Below are positions 23,262 through 31,270 of a stretch of DNA of 44,267 bases, piece by piece. The notes beneath the pieces are model-generated. The model searched no databases and was not told the origin of the DNA. It worked only from the letters and a program-made list of their open reading frames with translations. Within the stretch, counting starts at the first letter, position 1; every line of letters starts with the position of its first letter. Position numbers and translations under genes: made by a program. This stretch comes from Aeromicrobium sp. Its GTDB lineage: Bacteria > Actinomycetota > Coriobacteriia > Anaerosomatales > Anaerosomataceae. The stretch covers positions 1 to 44,267 of the forward strand of contig JADIIM010000021.1 of assembly GCA_015351705.1 (NCBI GenBank), given 5' to 3'.

Positions 23262-23945
23262 CTAGCCAACCTCCGCAACACTGGACGCCCGCGCGGGGAC
23301 GGCGCGACGCAACCGGCCCGCGGCCTCCTCAGACAACCCGAGCGCAGCCAGGTCCGCTTCGAGCTCGGCGCGGGAGCCCCATCCATCGAGGTAGCCGTTC
23401 ACGCGCGCCGCGGCTGTGGATTCCCGCAGGTCCGCAGGGTCCGGGTACATGCGCGCGAACTCGGCAGACAACGTGCGGTCGGTGCGCAGCCGGTACTTCT
23501 GGTGGTAGTCCTCGGCCAGATAGAAGCGCTCGTGCGGCCGGACCTCCGTGAACACACGGCCGAGCCGGGCAGCGGCTCGCTCGGCCGATGCGACCGCACT
23601 CAGCCGCTGCGCTTCGTCGTGCGCGAAGATCCGCGACGCGTACTGGACGGAGTGCGGAGGCGCCGTGGGCCTGTGTGCTGCCCAGAAGACATCGAGCAGT
23701 TCCTCGTACGTGATGACCGCGGGGTCGTAGTCGACCTGAAGCGTCTCGGTGTGATCGCCGATCGAGTGATAGGTCGGATCCGGCGTCGTTCCGCCTGCGT
23801 ACCCGACGCGTGTATGCACGACGCCTGCAAGCTGCCCGAACCGGGCATCGGGGCCCCAGAATCAACCGAGCGCGAACGTCGCGGTGGCCAGGGGGCCGTG
23901 TGGTGCCGAGTCCAGAGGCGGCAGGGACCGATGAGCGTGCAGCAT
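23262..23945 (-). CDS. msrA: Selenoprotein MsrA: peptide-methionine (S)-S-oxide reductase with in-frame UGA
   Basis: A 227-residue enzyme if UGA codon 28 (23862-23864) is read as selenocysteine. The frame is family-like on both sides: ATATFALG before, FWGPDARFG after, then HTRVGYAGG and HSIGDHTE. The UGA falls exactly where the catalytic Cys of the GCFWG motif belongs. ATG 23945 has AAGGAG 6 nt upstream, so translation clearly begins before the UGA. A SECIS-like hairpin with GU in its loop follows. The chain has no cysteine at all, hence no resolving Cys; recycling would need an external thiol. A nonsense mutation is the alternative, but codon choice and reading frame look maintained. Standard gene callers would give a truncated product starting at GTG 23819. 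One nt before msrB. Confidence 0.88.
23823..23864 (-). promoter_or_regulatory. Candidate bacterial SECIS element of msrA
   Basis: Starts with the UGA (23864-23862). The apical stem GCCCG (23846-23842) pairs with CGGGC (23838-23834) around a GUU loop; the loop begins 20 nt after the UGA, inside the usual 16-37 nt range, and has the GU expected for SelB. A lower helix can form from CUG (23859-23857) with CAG (23827-23825) and GGGC (23856-23853) with GCUU (23832-23829). Fold drawn by hand. Confidence 0.7.
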
Positions 23946-23960
23946 GCGTGCTCCTTTCGT

Positions 23961-23985
23961 CACGCCGCCTACAGCACGCGGCGTG
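23961..23985. terminator. Hairpin between the TIGR00300 gene and msrA
   Basis: CACGCCGC (23961-23968) pairs perfectly with GCGGCGTG (23978-23985), loop 9 nt. It lies after the stop at 24040 on the minus strand and 16 nt upstream of msrA; probably a terminator, without a U-tract. Confidence 0.5.
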
Positions 23986-24039
23986 CCGTGGTCCGAGGTC
24001 GTCCTGCGCGGCCACCCCGTGGAACCCGGACCGACGCGC

Positions 24040-25260
24040 CTAGCAGCGCTCCAGCTCGTCGGCGAGCATCTCGAGGAACAGGCCTACATCGGTCACGATG
24101 CCTATAGTCTGGAAGCTACCCCGGTCGGCCAGCTTCGTGACCACCGCCGGGTTGATATCCACGCACACCGTGGTCACGGATGCGGGAAGCATGTTGCCCG
24201 TGGCGATCGAGTGGAGCATCGTCGAGAGCATGATGCACGCGCCGGCGTCCTGACAGTGTTCGCGCATCACCGTCTGCGCCTCGAGCACGTCGGTGATCAC
24301 GTCCGGCAGCGGCCCGTCATCACGGATCGAGCCGGCGAGCACATACGGGGTCCCGGTCGTCACGAGTGTATGCATCAGCCCCTGGGTGAGCACACCGCGC
24401 TCGACCGCCGGCTTGATGCCGCCGCACCCCCGGACGGTGTTGATGGCCCGCAGGTGATGCTCATGACCGCCGATGGCGGGCATCCCCGCCTCCATCGACA
24501 CACCGAGCGACGTGCCATAGAGCGCCGACTCGATGTCGTGGACCGCCACCGCGTTGCCACCGAAGAGCACGGACACGTACCCGCAGCGCACGAGGCGCGC
24601 CAGGTGCTCGGCGGCGCCGGTATGCACCACCGCCGGACCGACGACGAAGATGATGCGCTGACCCCGCTCGCGCACCTTGCGCAGCATGTGCGCCACGTCG
24701 CGGATGACGAGCGCCTTGGGCTTCTCCGAGGAGACCTCGGAGTTCATGAACTCGAACTCCTGCTTGTCGCGTGGACGCTCCAGCGGGCGGACACGCAGCC
24801 CGGTGTGGCCCACCACGATCCGCTGCCCGGCCAGCACGTCGGCCATGGCCACGGTCCGCGCCCGGCCCTCCTCGATCACCACGCCGAGGTCCATCTCCGG
24901 GTACAGGACCGGGACCCAGCGCCCATCCACCCGCACTGCGGTCTCCAGGTTGGTCGTCGCATAGAACCCGTCCGGGAACACGCCGTCGGCCGGGGCCGGC
25001 TCGGTGCGCGCATCGGCATCGTCCACCGGCGTTGCGCCGTGCTGTCCGATGACGCCGAGTATGTGGTCGAGATGGGCCTCGTCACGCCCAACGATCCGCA
25101 GCAGCGCCGAGGACGGGTCCTCGTTGGTGCGGCCGACCTTGAACGACAGCGTCTCGAACTCACCATCGAGCCCGACGATGTCGTCCATGATGCGGGACAT
25201 GATGTCCGAGTCGATCAGGTGTCCGGTGACGCGGACGTCTTCGTACGGGCCGTGTGGCAT
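24040..25260 (-). CDS. TIGR00300-family ornithine-cyclodeaminase-like protein (LOR/SDH domain)
   Basis: A 406-residue protein. The N-terminal region (about 1-90: GHLIDSDIMSRIMDDIVGLD) is the small LOR/SDH domain; the rest is a Rossmann-type domain with IIFVVGPAVVHTGAAEHLA, VLFGGNAVAVHDIE and GIKPAVERGVLTQGLM. This is the architecture of archaeal and cyanobacterial TIGR00300 proteins, some shown to convert ornithine to proline; in cyanobacteria the domain follows an arginine-dihydrolase part (ArgZ/AgrE), absent here. ATG 25260 follows AGGAGG. A two-turn direct repeat lies in the divergent upstream region. Confidence 0.85.
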   Translation of the reverse strand: MPHGPYEDVRVTGHLIDSDIMSRIMDDIVGLDGEFETLSFKVGRTNEDPSSALLRIVGRDEAHLDHILGVIGQHGATPVDDADARTEPAPADGVFPDGFYATTNLETAVRVDGRWVPVLYPEMDLGVVIEEGRARTVAMADVLAGQRIVVGHTGLRVRPLERPRDKQEFEFMNSEVSSEKPKALVIRDVAHMLRKVRERGQRIIFVVGPAVVHTGAAEHLARLVRCGYVSVLFGGNAVAVHDIESALYGTSLGVSMEAGMPAIGGHEHHLRAINTVRGCGGIKPAVERGVLTQGLMHTLVTTGTPYVLAGSIRDDGPLPDVITDVLEAQTVMREHCQDAGACIMLSTMLHSIATGNMLPASVTTVCVDINPAVVTKLADRGSFQTIGIVTDVGLFLEMLADELERC

Positions 25261-25289
25261 GCGCGGTCCTCCTGATGGGCGGTGGGCAC

Positions 25290-25320
25290 GATTATTCACC
25301 AACACGACAGGTTATGCACC
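25290..25320. promoter_or_regulatory. Direct repeat two helical turns apart in a divergent promoter region
   Basis: TTATTCACCAA (25290-25300) and TTATGCACCAA (25310-25320) are identical at 10 of 11 positions and spaced exactly 20 bp. They lie between the divergent TIGR00300 and lipoprotein genes. On the minus strand AATAAT within the first copy could be a -10. Confidence 0.5.
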
Positions 25321-25409
25321 AAGGAGGTGACGAGCGGCCCGCCGTGCTGCGAACCGACGCGCTGGCACGCGCGTCGTACGGACAAGGGCCCCGCACGAAG
25401 GAGACTGTC

Positions 25410-25799
25410 ATGAAGGTTTCGCACATCCGATCGCAGGCCGTGCTCGCACTGGGCACGCTTCTCGTGACGAGTGTCGCCCTCGGCGGCTGTTCCGCCCCGC
25501 AGCCGCCCGCGGAGGCGCCGTCCATCATCGGGGTCGTCACCGAGGTGACCGCCGCCGAGGACGGCGAGGGCACGCTGCTCGTCGAGGCGCCTGAGGTCTC
25601 GGAGTCCGGCTACGACGTGGCATGGGTCCGCGTGACAACCGACACCCGCGTGCTTGAGGCAGCACCGGACGGCGCTTACGTCTCCGTCGGCACCGGCGAC
25701 ATCGAACAAGGCTTGACCGTGCGCGTCTGGTTCACCGGCCCGGTGGCCGAGTCGTATCCGGTCCAGGCCGTGGCGGGAACCATCGTCATCACGCGGTGA
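25410..25799 (+). CDS. Lipoprotein with DUF3221-like domain
   Basis: A 129-residue secreted lipoprotein. Signal peptide with lipobox LGGC (C27). The mature part has a small beta domain, IIGVVTEVTAAEDGEGTLLV, then GLTVRVWFTGPVAESYPVQA; the GPV-x-ESYP-x-Q pattern is typical of DUF3221. ATG 25410 has GAAGGAG 6 nt upstream; the longer frame starts in the divergent gene. Function unknown. Confidence 0.8.
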   Translation: MKVSHIRSQAVLALGTLLVTSVALGGCSAPQPPAEAPSIIGVVTEVTAAEDGEGTLLVEAPEVSESGYDVAWVRVTTDTRVLEAAPDGAYVSVGTGDIEQGLTVRVWFTGPVAESYPVQAVAGTIVITR

Positions 25800-25895
25800 G
25801 GGCGCTCACGGGCCATGCGACACGCGCCTCGCTTGAGTAGTAGGCGCTATCGGCCGATACTGTTGAGGTAACAGACCCCTCGACGGGAGACATCA

Positions 25896-27410
25896 TTGCA
25901 TCGCCGTAGCAGCTTCCGCCTCGTGGTGACGCTTGCGCTCGCGCTTGCCCTCGTCCCTGCATCCCCCGCGATGGCCGCCATGTCGCGCACCCTGGTCATG
26001 GCCCGCGCCACCACCTGGGCCGACGCGGTGATCCCCTACAGCCAGATCGGCTGGGCCGATCTCGATGGCACGATCGTGACCTCGCCGTCCGCAGGGTGGC
26101 GTCGCGACTGCTCCGGCATGGTATCGATGGCCTGGAACCTGCCGCGCCCCGGAGCGTCCACTCGCACGCTGGCCGGCTACGCCGAGCGCATCGAGAAGGA
26201 GGCCCTCCAGCCCGGCGACATGATGCTCAAGGAAGGGTCGCACGCACTGATCTTCGGCGGCTGGGTCGACGACAGTCGCGCGGAGTACTGGGCCTACGAG
26301 ATGAGCTCGTCCACGTCGCAGAGGACCGACCCGCCTGACGGTACGGTCCGCCGCCGGACGCCCTATCCGTTCTGGTCGAACGACGTCGGCTATCTCCCCT
26401 ACCGTCTGAAGGGCATCACCGGCAGCATCGACTACACGCCGTACGTGACCGCGGTAGAGGGCCTGAACCGCTACGCGACCTCGGTGGCCGCGTCCCGCCA
26501 GGCGTTCGCCGATGGCTCGGCATCGACGGTGGTGCTCGCCTCCGGAGAGAACTGGCCTGACGCGCTCGGCGCGGCCGCCCTTGCTGGCGCGGTCCAGGGC
26601 CCTGTGCTCCTCACCCGCCCGGGAAGCATACCCGCTGAGGTACAGGCAGAGATCAGGCGTCTGGGCGCGAGCGAGGTCATCATCGTCGGCGGACCGGGCG
26701 CGATATCCGCCGATGTCGAGAACGCGTTGACCGCCGTCGTGGGCTCCACGGCCGCCGACCCGCCGCCCGCCATGCGCATCGGCGGCTCCGACCGCTACGA
26801 GACGTCCCGAATGATCGCCGCCGAGGTCGCCCGCCGCACCGCAGAGGGCGCCCGCGCGGCGGACCGGACGGTCTTCATCGCCACCGGGACGAGCTTCCCC
26901 GATGCGCTCGCCGCCTCACCGATCGCCTACGCACACGTCAGGCCCATCGTGCTCACCCCGCCCGATGTTCTCGGAGCAGACGCGCGCTCGTCCCTTGAGG
27001 GGCTCGAAGCGACAAGCGCGGTCGTTCTCGGCGGACCGGCAGCGGTGTCCGCCGATGTCGAGGCCGCACTGGCCGAGATGCTCGGAGATGCCGGCGTCCG
27101 GCGGCTGTCGGGCTTCGACCGCTACCGGACCGCACTGGCGATCGCCCGGTACGGGATCGATGAATGCGGGTTGACCTACGGTGGACTCGCACTCGCCAAC
27201 GGCACCGGCTTTCCCGACGCGCTCGCCGGCGGCGTGATGGCCGGTCAGCTGGGCACGCCACTGCTGCTCACACCTGCCGAGCGGCTGAACGGTCACGTCG
27301 CCGACCTGCTGTCCGCGAACCGCGTCGCGGTCGGTCATGTGCGCTGTCTCGGCGGCACCGCGGCCATAGGCACGGTCGCGCGCGAGACCGTCGCCCTGAT
27401 GCTGCAGTAG
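25896..27410 (+). CDS. Secreted NlpC/P60-like protein with three cell-wall-binding repeats
   Basis: A 504-residue exported protein. Signal peptide of about 28 residues (PASPAMA-A). The N-terminal catalytic-like domain has DCSGMVSMAWNLP (C72) and GSHALIFGGW (H116), the Cys-His arrangement of NlpC/P60 or CHAP-like amidases and endopeptidases. Three CW_binding_2 (PF04122) repeats follow, each with a ...RY.T... start, a (N/S)-(W/F)-PDAL motif and a (V/C)LGG or VGGP end (about 193-280, 290-385 and 395-500). These repeats bind anionic cell-wall polymers in clostridia and related bacteria. TTG 25896 follows GGGAG. A Cys is also present at 418 and near the C-terminus. Confidence 0.85.
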   Translation: MHRRSSFRLVVTLALALALVPASPAMAAMSRTLVMARATTWADAVIPYSQIGWADLDGTIVTSPSAGWRRDCSGMVSMAWNLPRPGASTRTLAGYAERIEKEALQPGDMMLKEGSHALIFGGWVDDSRAEYWAYEMSSSTSQRTDPPDGTVRRRTPYPFWSNDVGYLPYRLKGITGSIDYTPYVTAVEGLNRYATSVAASRQAFADGSASTVVLASGENWPDALGAAALAGAVQGPVLLTRPGSIPAEVQAEIRRLGASEVIIVGGPGAISADVENALTAVVGSTAADPPPAMRIGGSDRYETSRMIAAEVARRTAEGARAADRTVFIATGTSFPDALAASPIAYAHVRPIVLTPPDVLGADARSSLEGLEATSAVVLGGPAAVSADVEAALAEMLGDAGVRRLSGFDRYRTALAIARYGIDECGLTYGGLALANGTGFPDALAGGVMAGQLGTPLLLTPAERLNGHVADLLSANRVAVGHVRCLGGTAAIGTVARETVALMLQ

Positions 27411-27543
27411 GCGGCCCGGCAGCCACTCACGAGGGGCCGACGCGAGGGTGACCGCCCGTCGGATGACGCCGCGCGCGTGGTCCCGCACGCGGGCCGTTCG
27501 GGTAGGAACCCCCCATCGCTCACGACACGGAAGGTCCGACCAG

Positions 27544-28038
27544 GTGCATGTGGAACGAGTGAGGCCCGGGCCGGGGCAGGAGTCCGTCTGGGACTATCCG
27601 CGCCCGCCTCTTGTACAGCCGACGACTCGCCACCTTGAGGTGGTCTACGACGGACGCACGATCGCCGAAACGACGCGCGGGCTGCGCGTCCTCGAGACGA
27701 GCCATGCGCCCGTGTACTACTTCCCGCTCGACGACGTCGCCCCCGGCGTGCTTGAGCCAAGCGCGCGCTCCACCTACTGCGAGTTCAAGGGCGAGGCCCG
27801 TTACTACACCGTCATCTCCGGCGAACACCGGGCCGCCGACGCAGCATGGGGGTACACCGTCCCGGCTCCCGGCTACGAACGCCTTGCCGGTCACGTCGCG
27901 TTCCACCCGGCGCTCATGGACGAGTGCAGGGTGGACGGCGAGGTCGCGACCCCTCAGCCCGGCCGCTACTACGGGGGCTGGATCACCCGCGACGTCGTCG
28001 GGCCGTTCAAAGGCGAGGCAGGCACCAGCGGCTGGTGA
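27544..28038 (+). CDS. DUF427-domain protein
   Basis: A 164-residue cytoplasmic protein. A DUF427 (PF04248) domain spans about 25-125: VVYDGRTIAETTRGLRVLET, then HAPVYYFPLDDV and STYCEFKGEARYYTV. The family has a small beta-tent fold of unknown biochemical role. GTG 27544 has GGAAGG 9 nt upstream; a GTG two codons later is an alternative. Monocistronic; a CGCGTG/CACGCG hairpin near 27475 ends the preceding transcript. Confidence 0.85.
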   Translation: MHVERVRPGPGQESVWDYPRPPLVQPTTRHLEVVYDGRTIAETTRGLRVLETSHAPVYYFPLDDVAPGVLEPSARSTYCEFKGEARYYTVISGEHRAADAAWGYTVPAPGYERLAGHVAFHPALMDECRVDGEVATPQPGRYYGGWITRDVVGPFKGEAGTSGW

Positions 28039-28075
28039 TGCGGACGGCGCCGTCGGCCGTCGGTGCGACCACGGG

Positions 28076-28540
28076 CTATGCCTCGGCCATCTCCCGCTTG
28101 TAGGCCGCGATGCGCTCGCGGAACTCGGGCATCGACGTGCCGAGGATCTGCGTCGCGAGGATCGCCGCGTTCTTGGCGCCGTTGATCGCCACGCACGCGA
28201 CCGGTACGCCGGTCGGCATCTGCACCATGGACAGCAGCGAGTCGAGCCCGCCAAGATCCGACGTCTTCATCGGGACCGTGATCACCGGCAGCGGCGTGAA
28301 GGCAGCGACCACCCCGCCGAGGTGCGCCGACTTGCCGGCCGCTGCGATGAGGACCTTCACGCCGCGTCCAGCGGCGGTCGAGGCCCACTCATGCACGCGG
28401 TCGGGGTTGCGGTGAGCGCTCGCCACAAGCATCTCATGCGGGACGCCGAACGCCTCGAGCTGCTCGGCACACTGCTTCATGACGTCCATGTCAGACGTCG
28501 AGCCCATCACGATGCCTACCAGGGGGGTCGCCTCGCTCAT
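28076..28540 (-). CDS. purE: N5-carboxyaminoimidazole ribonucleotide mutase
   Basis: A 154-residue enzyme isomerising N5-CAIR to CAIR in purine synthesis. VGIVMGSTSDMDVM binds the phosphate, H43 in SASAHRNP-like ASAHRNP is the catalytic histidine, and AAGKSAHLGGVVA is typical. ATG 28540 is preceded by AAGGAG 6 nt upstream; the upstream GTG is unlikely. It starts 11 nt after the radical SAM gene, last of a purD-radical SAM-purE run. No purK is visible, though class I PurE normally works with it. Confidence 0.96.
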   Translation of the reverse strand: MSEATPLVGIVMGSTSDMDVMKQCAEQLEAFGVPHEMLVASAHRNPDRVHEWASTAAGRGVKVLIAAAGKSAHLGGVVAAFTPLPVITVPMKTSDLGGLDSLLSMVQMPTGVPVACVAINGAKNAAILATQILGTSMPEFRERIAAYKREMAEA

Positions 28541-28551
28541 CGTGCACTCCT

Positions 28552-29877
28552 TCACTCGGGTCCGTCGTCACATCCCGTGCCGCAACCAGACGCGCCATCA
28601 CCGAAAAGCAGCTGGCGTTCGTCCGGCGCGAGCGCGTTACGGGCCGAATCGCGCAGACTGTTCAGATGCGCGAACATCGAGCGCTGCATGACCACGGTGA
28701 GGTAGCGGCCGCGCTCGGTGAGTGTGAACTCGTCCTCGGTGTCGGTGGCGAAGCCGCCGAACGCGCGGAAGAACGCCACCTCCTTCCACAGGCCGCGCTC
28801 GACGCTCACGCCGAAGTCGCGCTCGAACTTCTTCTTGTCGAGCCTCAAGCCGAAGAGCTCCATCAGGAACCGGTAGCGCATGCGATTGGCAAGCGTGGCG
28901 GCCGAACTTCCCACCGCGACCGGCATCCGCCCCTCGGCGATCGCCCGGCCGTAATCGCGCAGCGAGAAGGTGGTGAGGTAGATGTCGCCGCGAAGGTAGC
29001 TGAACGCGCCGCTACCTATGCCGACATACTCCTCGTAGTCCACGATGTACTCGTCGATCATGCCGCCGCCGACTCGCGAGAACGTCCATGCGGTGGAGAG
29101 CTCGAAGGTGTCCGACAGTTCGTCCACGAGGATCTTGTAGTAGCGGCCCTCGCGGTCGTAGTCCACCATGCCGACGGTGCGCTTGAGCTGGTTGGCCACG
29201 GCGCGTGAAGCCATCAGCGGATAGAACGTCGTCTGGTTCCCGCCGCTGGCCTTGACCGCCGCGATGTCGGCGCGCAGGATCTCCTCGGTCTGGCTCGGGA
29301 AGTTGAAGATCATGTCCACGTTCAGCGAGTGGAAGAAGCCTTCGAGCGACTGCAGGCGCTCGAGGATCTCGGCGCCCGAGCCGTACTTGTCGTAGCGGTC
29401 CATCTGCTTGAGCAGGCCGTCGTCGAAGCTCTGCACCCCCACGCTCATGCGCTGCACGCGCTCCTTGAGGGGGTCGAGGATCTCCGGGATCAGGTGGTTG
29501 GGGTTCGTCTCGGTGGAGACCTCAAGTGAGCCGAACAGCTCCCGGGCCAGGTCGATCGTTGCGGCGAGCTCGTCCACAAGGATCGTGGGCGTTCCCCCGC
29601 CGATGTACAGCGAGTCGAACGTGTAGCCGAGGTCGGCGACCATCCGCATCTGCTCACGCAGGCTGGCGAAGTACGCGCGCGCCGGGTCCTCGGCAAACGG
29701 GAAGCGGTTGAAGCTGCAGTACGGGCACAGCCGCTCGCAGAACGGCACGTGCGCGTAGAGCAGGTACGGCTTGCCGGGCTCGGGGCCCGGCAGCGACGGG
29801 ACCGCCCGGGGCGTGTCGGCGAAGTACCGCTTCTGAGCGACTTCGACGGCGGTCGAAAGCAGACGCTCGGCGAGCAC
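28552..29877 (-). CDS. Coproporphyrinogen-III-oxidase-family radical SAM protein
   Basis: A 441-residue radical SAM enzyme. PFCERLCPYCSF gives the 4Fe-4S cysteines C47, C51 and C54; YIGGGTP and SVGVQSFDD are HemN/HemW-family signatures, with a HemN_C-like helical end. It resembles the HemN/HutW/ChuW/HemW group, which decarboxylates coproporphyrinogen, handles haem or inserts haem; which activity applies cannot be decided by eye. The tail has two extra cysteines (GCGTGC). GTG 29877 directly abuts the purD stop (TAAGTG), with GGGGAGG upstream inside purD, so it is coupled to purD. Confidence 0.87.
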   Translation of the reverse strand: MLAERLLSTAVEVAQKRYFADTPRAVPSLPGPEPGKPYLLYAHVPFCERLCPYCSFNRFPFAEDPARAYFASLREQMRMVADLGYTFDSLYIGGGTPTILVDELAATIDLARELFGSLEVSTETNPNHLIPEILDPLKERVQRMSVGVQSFDDGLLKQMDRYDKYGSGAEILERLQSLEGFFHSLNVDMIFNFPSQTEEILRADIAAVKASGGNQTTFYPLMASRAVANQLKRTVGMVDYDREGRYYKILVDELSDTFELSTAWTFSRVGGGMIDEYIVDYEEYVGIGSGAFSYLRGDIYLTTFSLRDYGRAIAEGRMPVAVGSSAATLANRMRYRFLMELFGLRLDKKKFERDFGVSVERGLWKEVAFFRAFGGFATDTEDEFTLTERGRYLTVVMQRSMFAHLNSLRDSARNALAPDERQLLFGDGASGCGTGCDDGPE

Positions 29878-31149
29878 TTACGCCTCCCCGGCCGCCGCGC
29901 GGGCGATGTCGGTGCGATACTGCATGCCCTCGAACGAGATCTTCCCGACGGCCTCATACGCGCGCTCCCGTGCCTCGGCGAGCGTGGGGGCAACGGCGGT
30001 CACGTTGAGCACCCGACCGCCATGCGTGACGAGTGTACCGTCCTCCTCGAGCGCGGTGCCTGCGTGGTAGACGGTCACGCCGTCGATGGCTTCGGCCTGG
30101 GCGATCCCGCTGATGGGCCTTCCGATCTCGTACCCGCCGGGGTAGCCCTCCGATGCGAGGACGACGGAGACGGCCGCATCGCCGGACCACGTGAGCTCGA
30201 CCTCGGCCAGCGTGCCCTCAACGGTCGCACGCATCACATCCACCAGGTCGGTCTGGAGAAGCGGCAGGACCACCTGCGTCTCCGGATCGCCGAAGCGGGC
30301 GTTGTACTCGAGGACCTTGGGGCCCTCTGAGGTGAGCACGAACCCGCCGTAGAGGACGCCGCGGTACGTGACGCCGTCTGCCGCCAGACCGGCCACCGTG
30401 CGCTTCATGATGTCGATCATCGCGTCTCTGGTCGCGGCGTCCACGTCCGGCACGGGCGCGTAGACGCCCATACCGCCGGTGTTGGGGCCCTCGTCCCCAT
30501 CGAGCGCACGCTTGTGGTCGCGCGCGGGAACCATCGGTGCCACGGTCGTGCCGTCGGTGAAGGCAAGCAGTGAGCACTCGGGGCCCTCGAGGAACTCCTC
30601 GACGACCACGAGGCTTCCCGCCACTCCGAACTCACCTTCGAGGCAGGCGCGGACAGCGTTGTGCGCCGTCATCGTGTCGCGAGCCACCGTGACGCCCTTG
30701 CCGGCAGCGAGGCCGTCTGCCTTCACGACGATCGGCGCTCCGCTCGTCTCGATGTAGGCCGCCGCCTCGGTCTCGTTCTCGAACGCCTGCGCGCTTCCCG
30801 TGGGGATCCCGTGGCGCTGCATGAACTCCTTGGCGAACCACTTCGAGCCTTCGATCTCCGCACCGGCGGCGGTCGGGCCGAAGGTCGGGATCCCGTACAC
30901 GCCGAGGATGTTCACGATGCCATTGACGAGCGGCAACTCCGGCCCCACGACGACGAGGTCCATCTCGTACTGCCGGGCCCAGTGCGCGATGCGGGCCGGG
31001 TCGTCAAGATCGAGCTTGAGGTTGGTACCGAGTGCGGCGGTGCCGCCGTTACCCGGCCCGAAGAAGAGCTCAGGCGCGTGCGCTGAGCGCGAGAGCGCAA
31101 CACCGATAGCGTGCTCACGTCCACCACTGCCGATGACAAGGATTCGCAT
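29878..31149 (-). CDS. purD: Phosphoribosylamine-glycine ligase
   Basis: A 423-residue ATP-grasp enzyme making GAR in purine synthesis. MRILVIGSGGREHAIG starts the family; VVKADGLAAGKGV and YNARFGDPETQ are the ATP and metal sites. ATG 31149 follows GGGAGG. A promoter-like TGC-TAAGAT lies about 65 nt upstream, between it and purA. Confidence 0.97.
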   Translation of the reverse strand: MRILVIGSGGREHAIGVALSRSAHAPELFFGPGNGGTAALGTNLKLDLDDPARIAHWARQYEMDLVVVGPELPLVNGIVNILGVYGIPTFGPTAAGAEIEGSKWFAKEFMQRHGIPTGSAQAFENETEAAAYIETSGAPIVVKADGLAAGKGVTVARDTMTAHNAVRACLEGEFGVAGSLVVVEEFLEGPECSLLAFTDGTTVAPMVPARDHKRALDGDEGPNTGGMGVYAPVPDVDAATRDAMIDIMKRTVAGLAADGVTYRGVLYGGFVLTSEGPKVLEYNARFGDPETQVVLPLLQTDLVDVMRATVEGTLAEVELTWSGDAAVSVVLASEGYPGGYEIGRPISGIAQAEAIDGVTVYHAGTALEEDGTLVTHGGRVLNVTAVAPTLAEARERAYEAVGKISFEGMQYRTDIARAAAGEA

Positions 31150-31212
31150 GGGGCCCCTCCCGGGTACTCCGCGTCTGCCGGCGCGGAATCGCGACGAAGT
31201 ACCAGCACGGGC

Positions 31213-31221
31213 ATCTTAGCA
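31213..31221 (-). promoter_or_regulatory. Extended -10 upstream of purD
   Basis: Minus-strand TGC-TAAGAT in the 121-nt purA-purD gap; no clear -35. It would give purD-radical SAM-purE its own start separate from purA. Confidence 0.4.
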
Positions 31222-31270
31222 GACGCCTCCGCGCCTACCCATCGGCAGGCGCGGTGCTGCGCCGCGGACT

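Noticed and set aside
23262-23819. MsrA starting at GTG 23819 as a naturally short protein
   Set aside because: That start would remove the whole catalytic motif, lacks a good Shine-Dalgarno, and the upstream codons are clearly MsrA sequence.
22848-24107. 419-codon open frame on the plus strand
   Set aside because: Antisense to msrB and msrA; its composition is that of a shadow frame.
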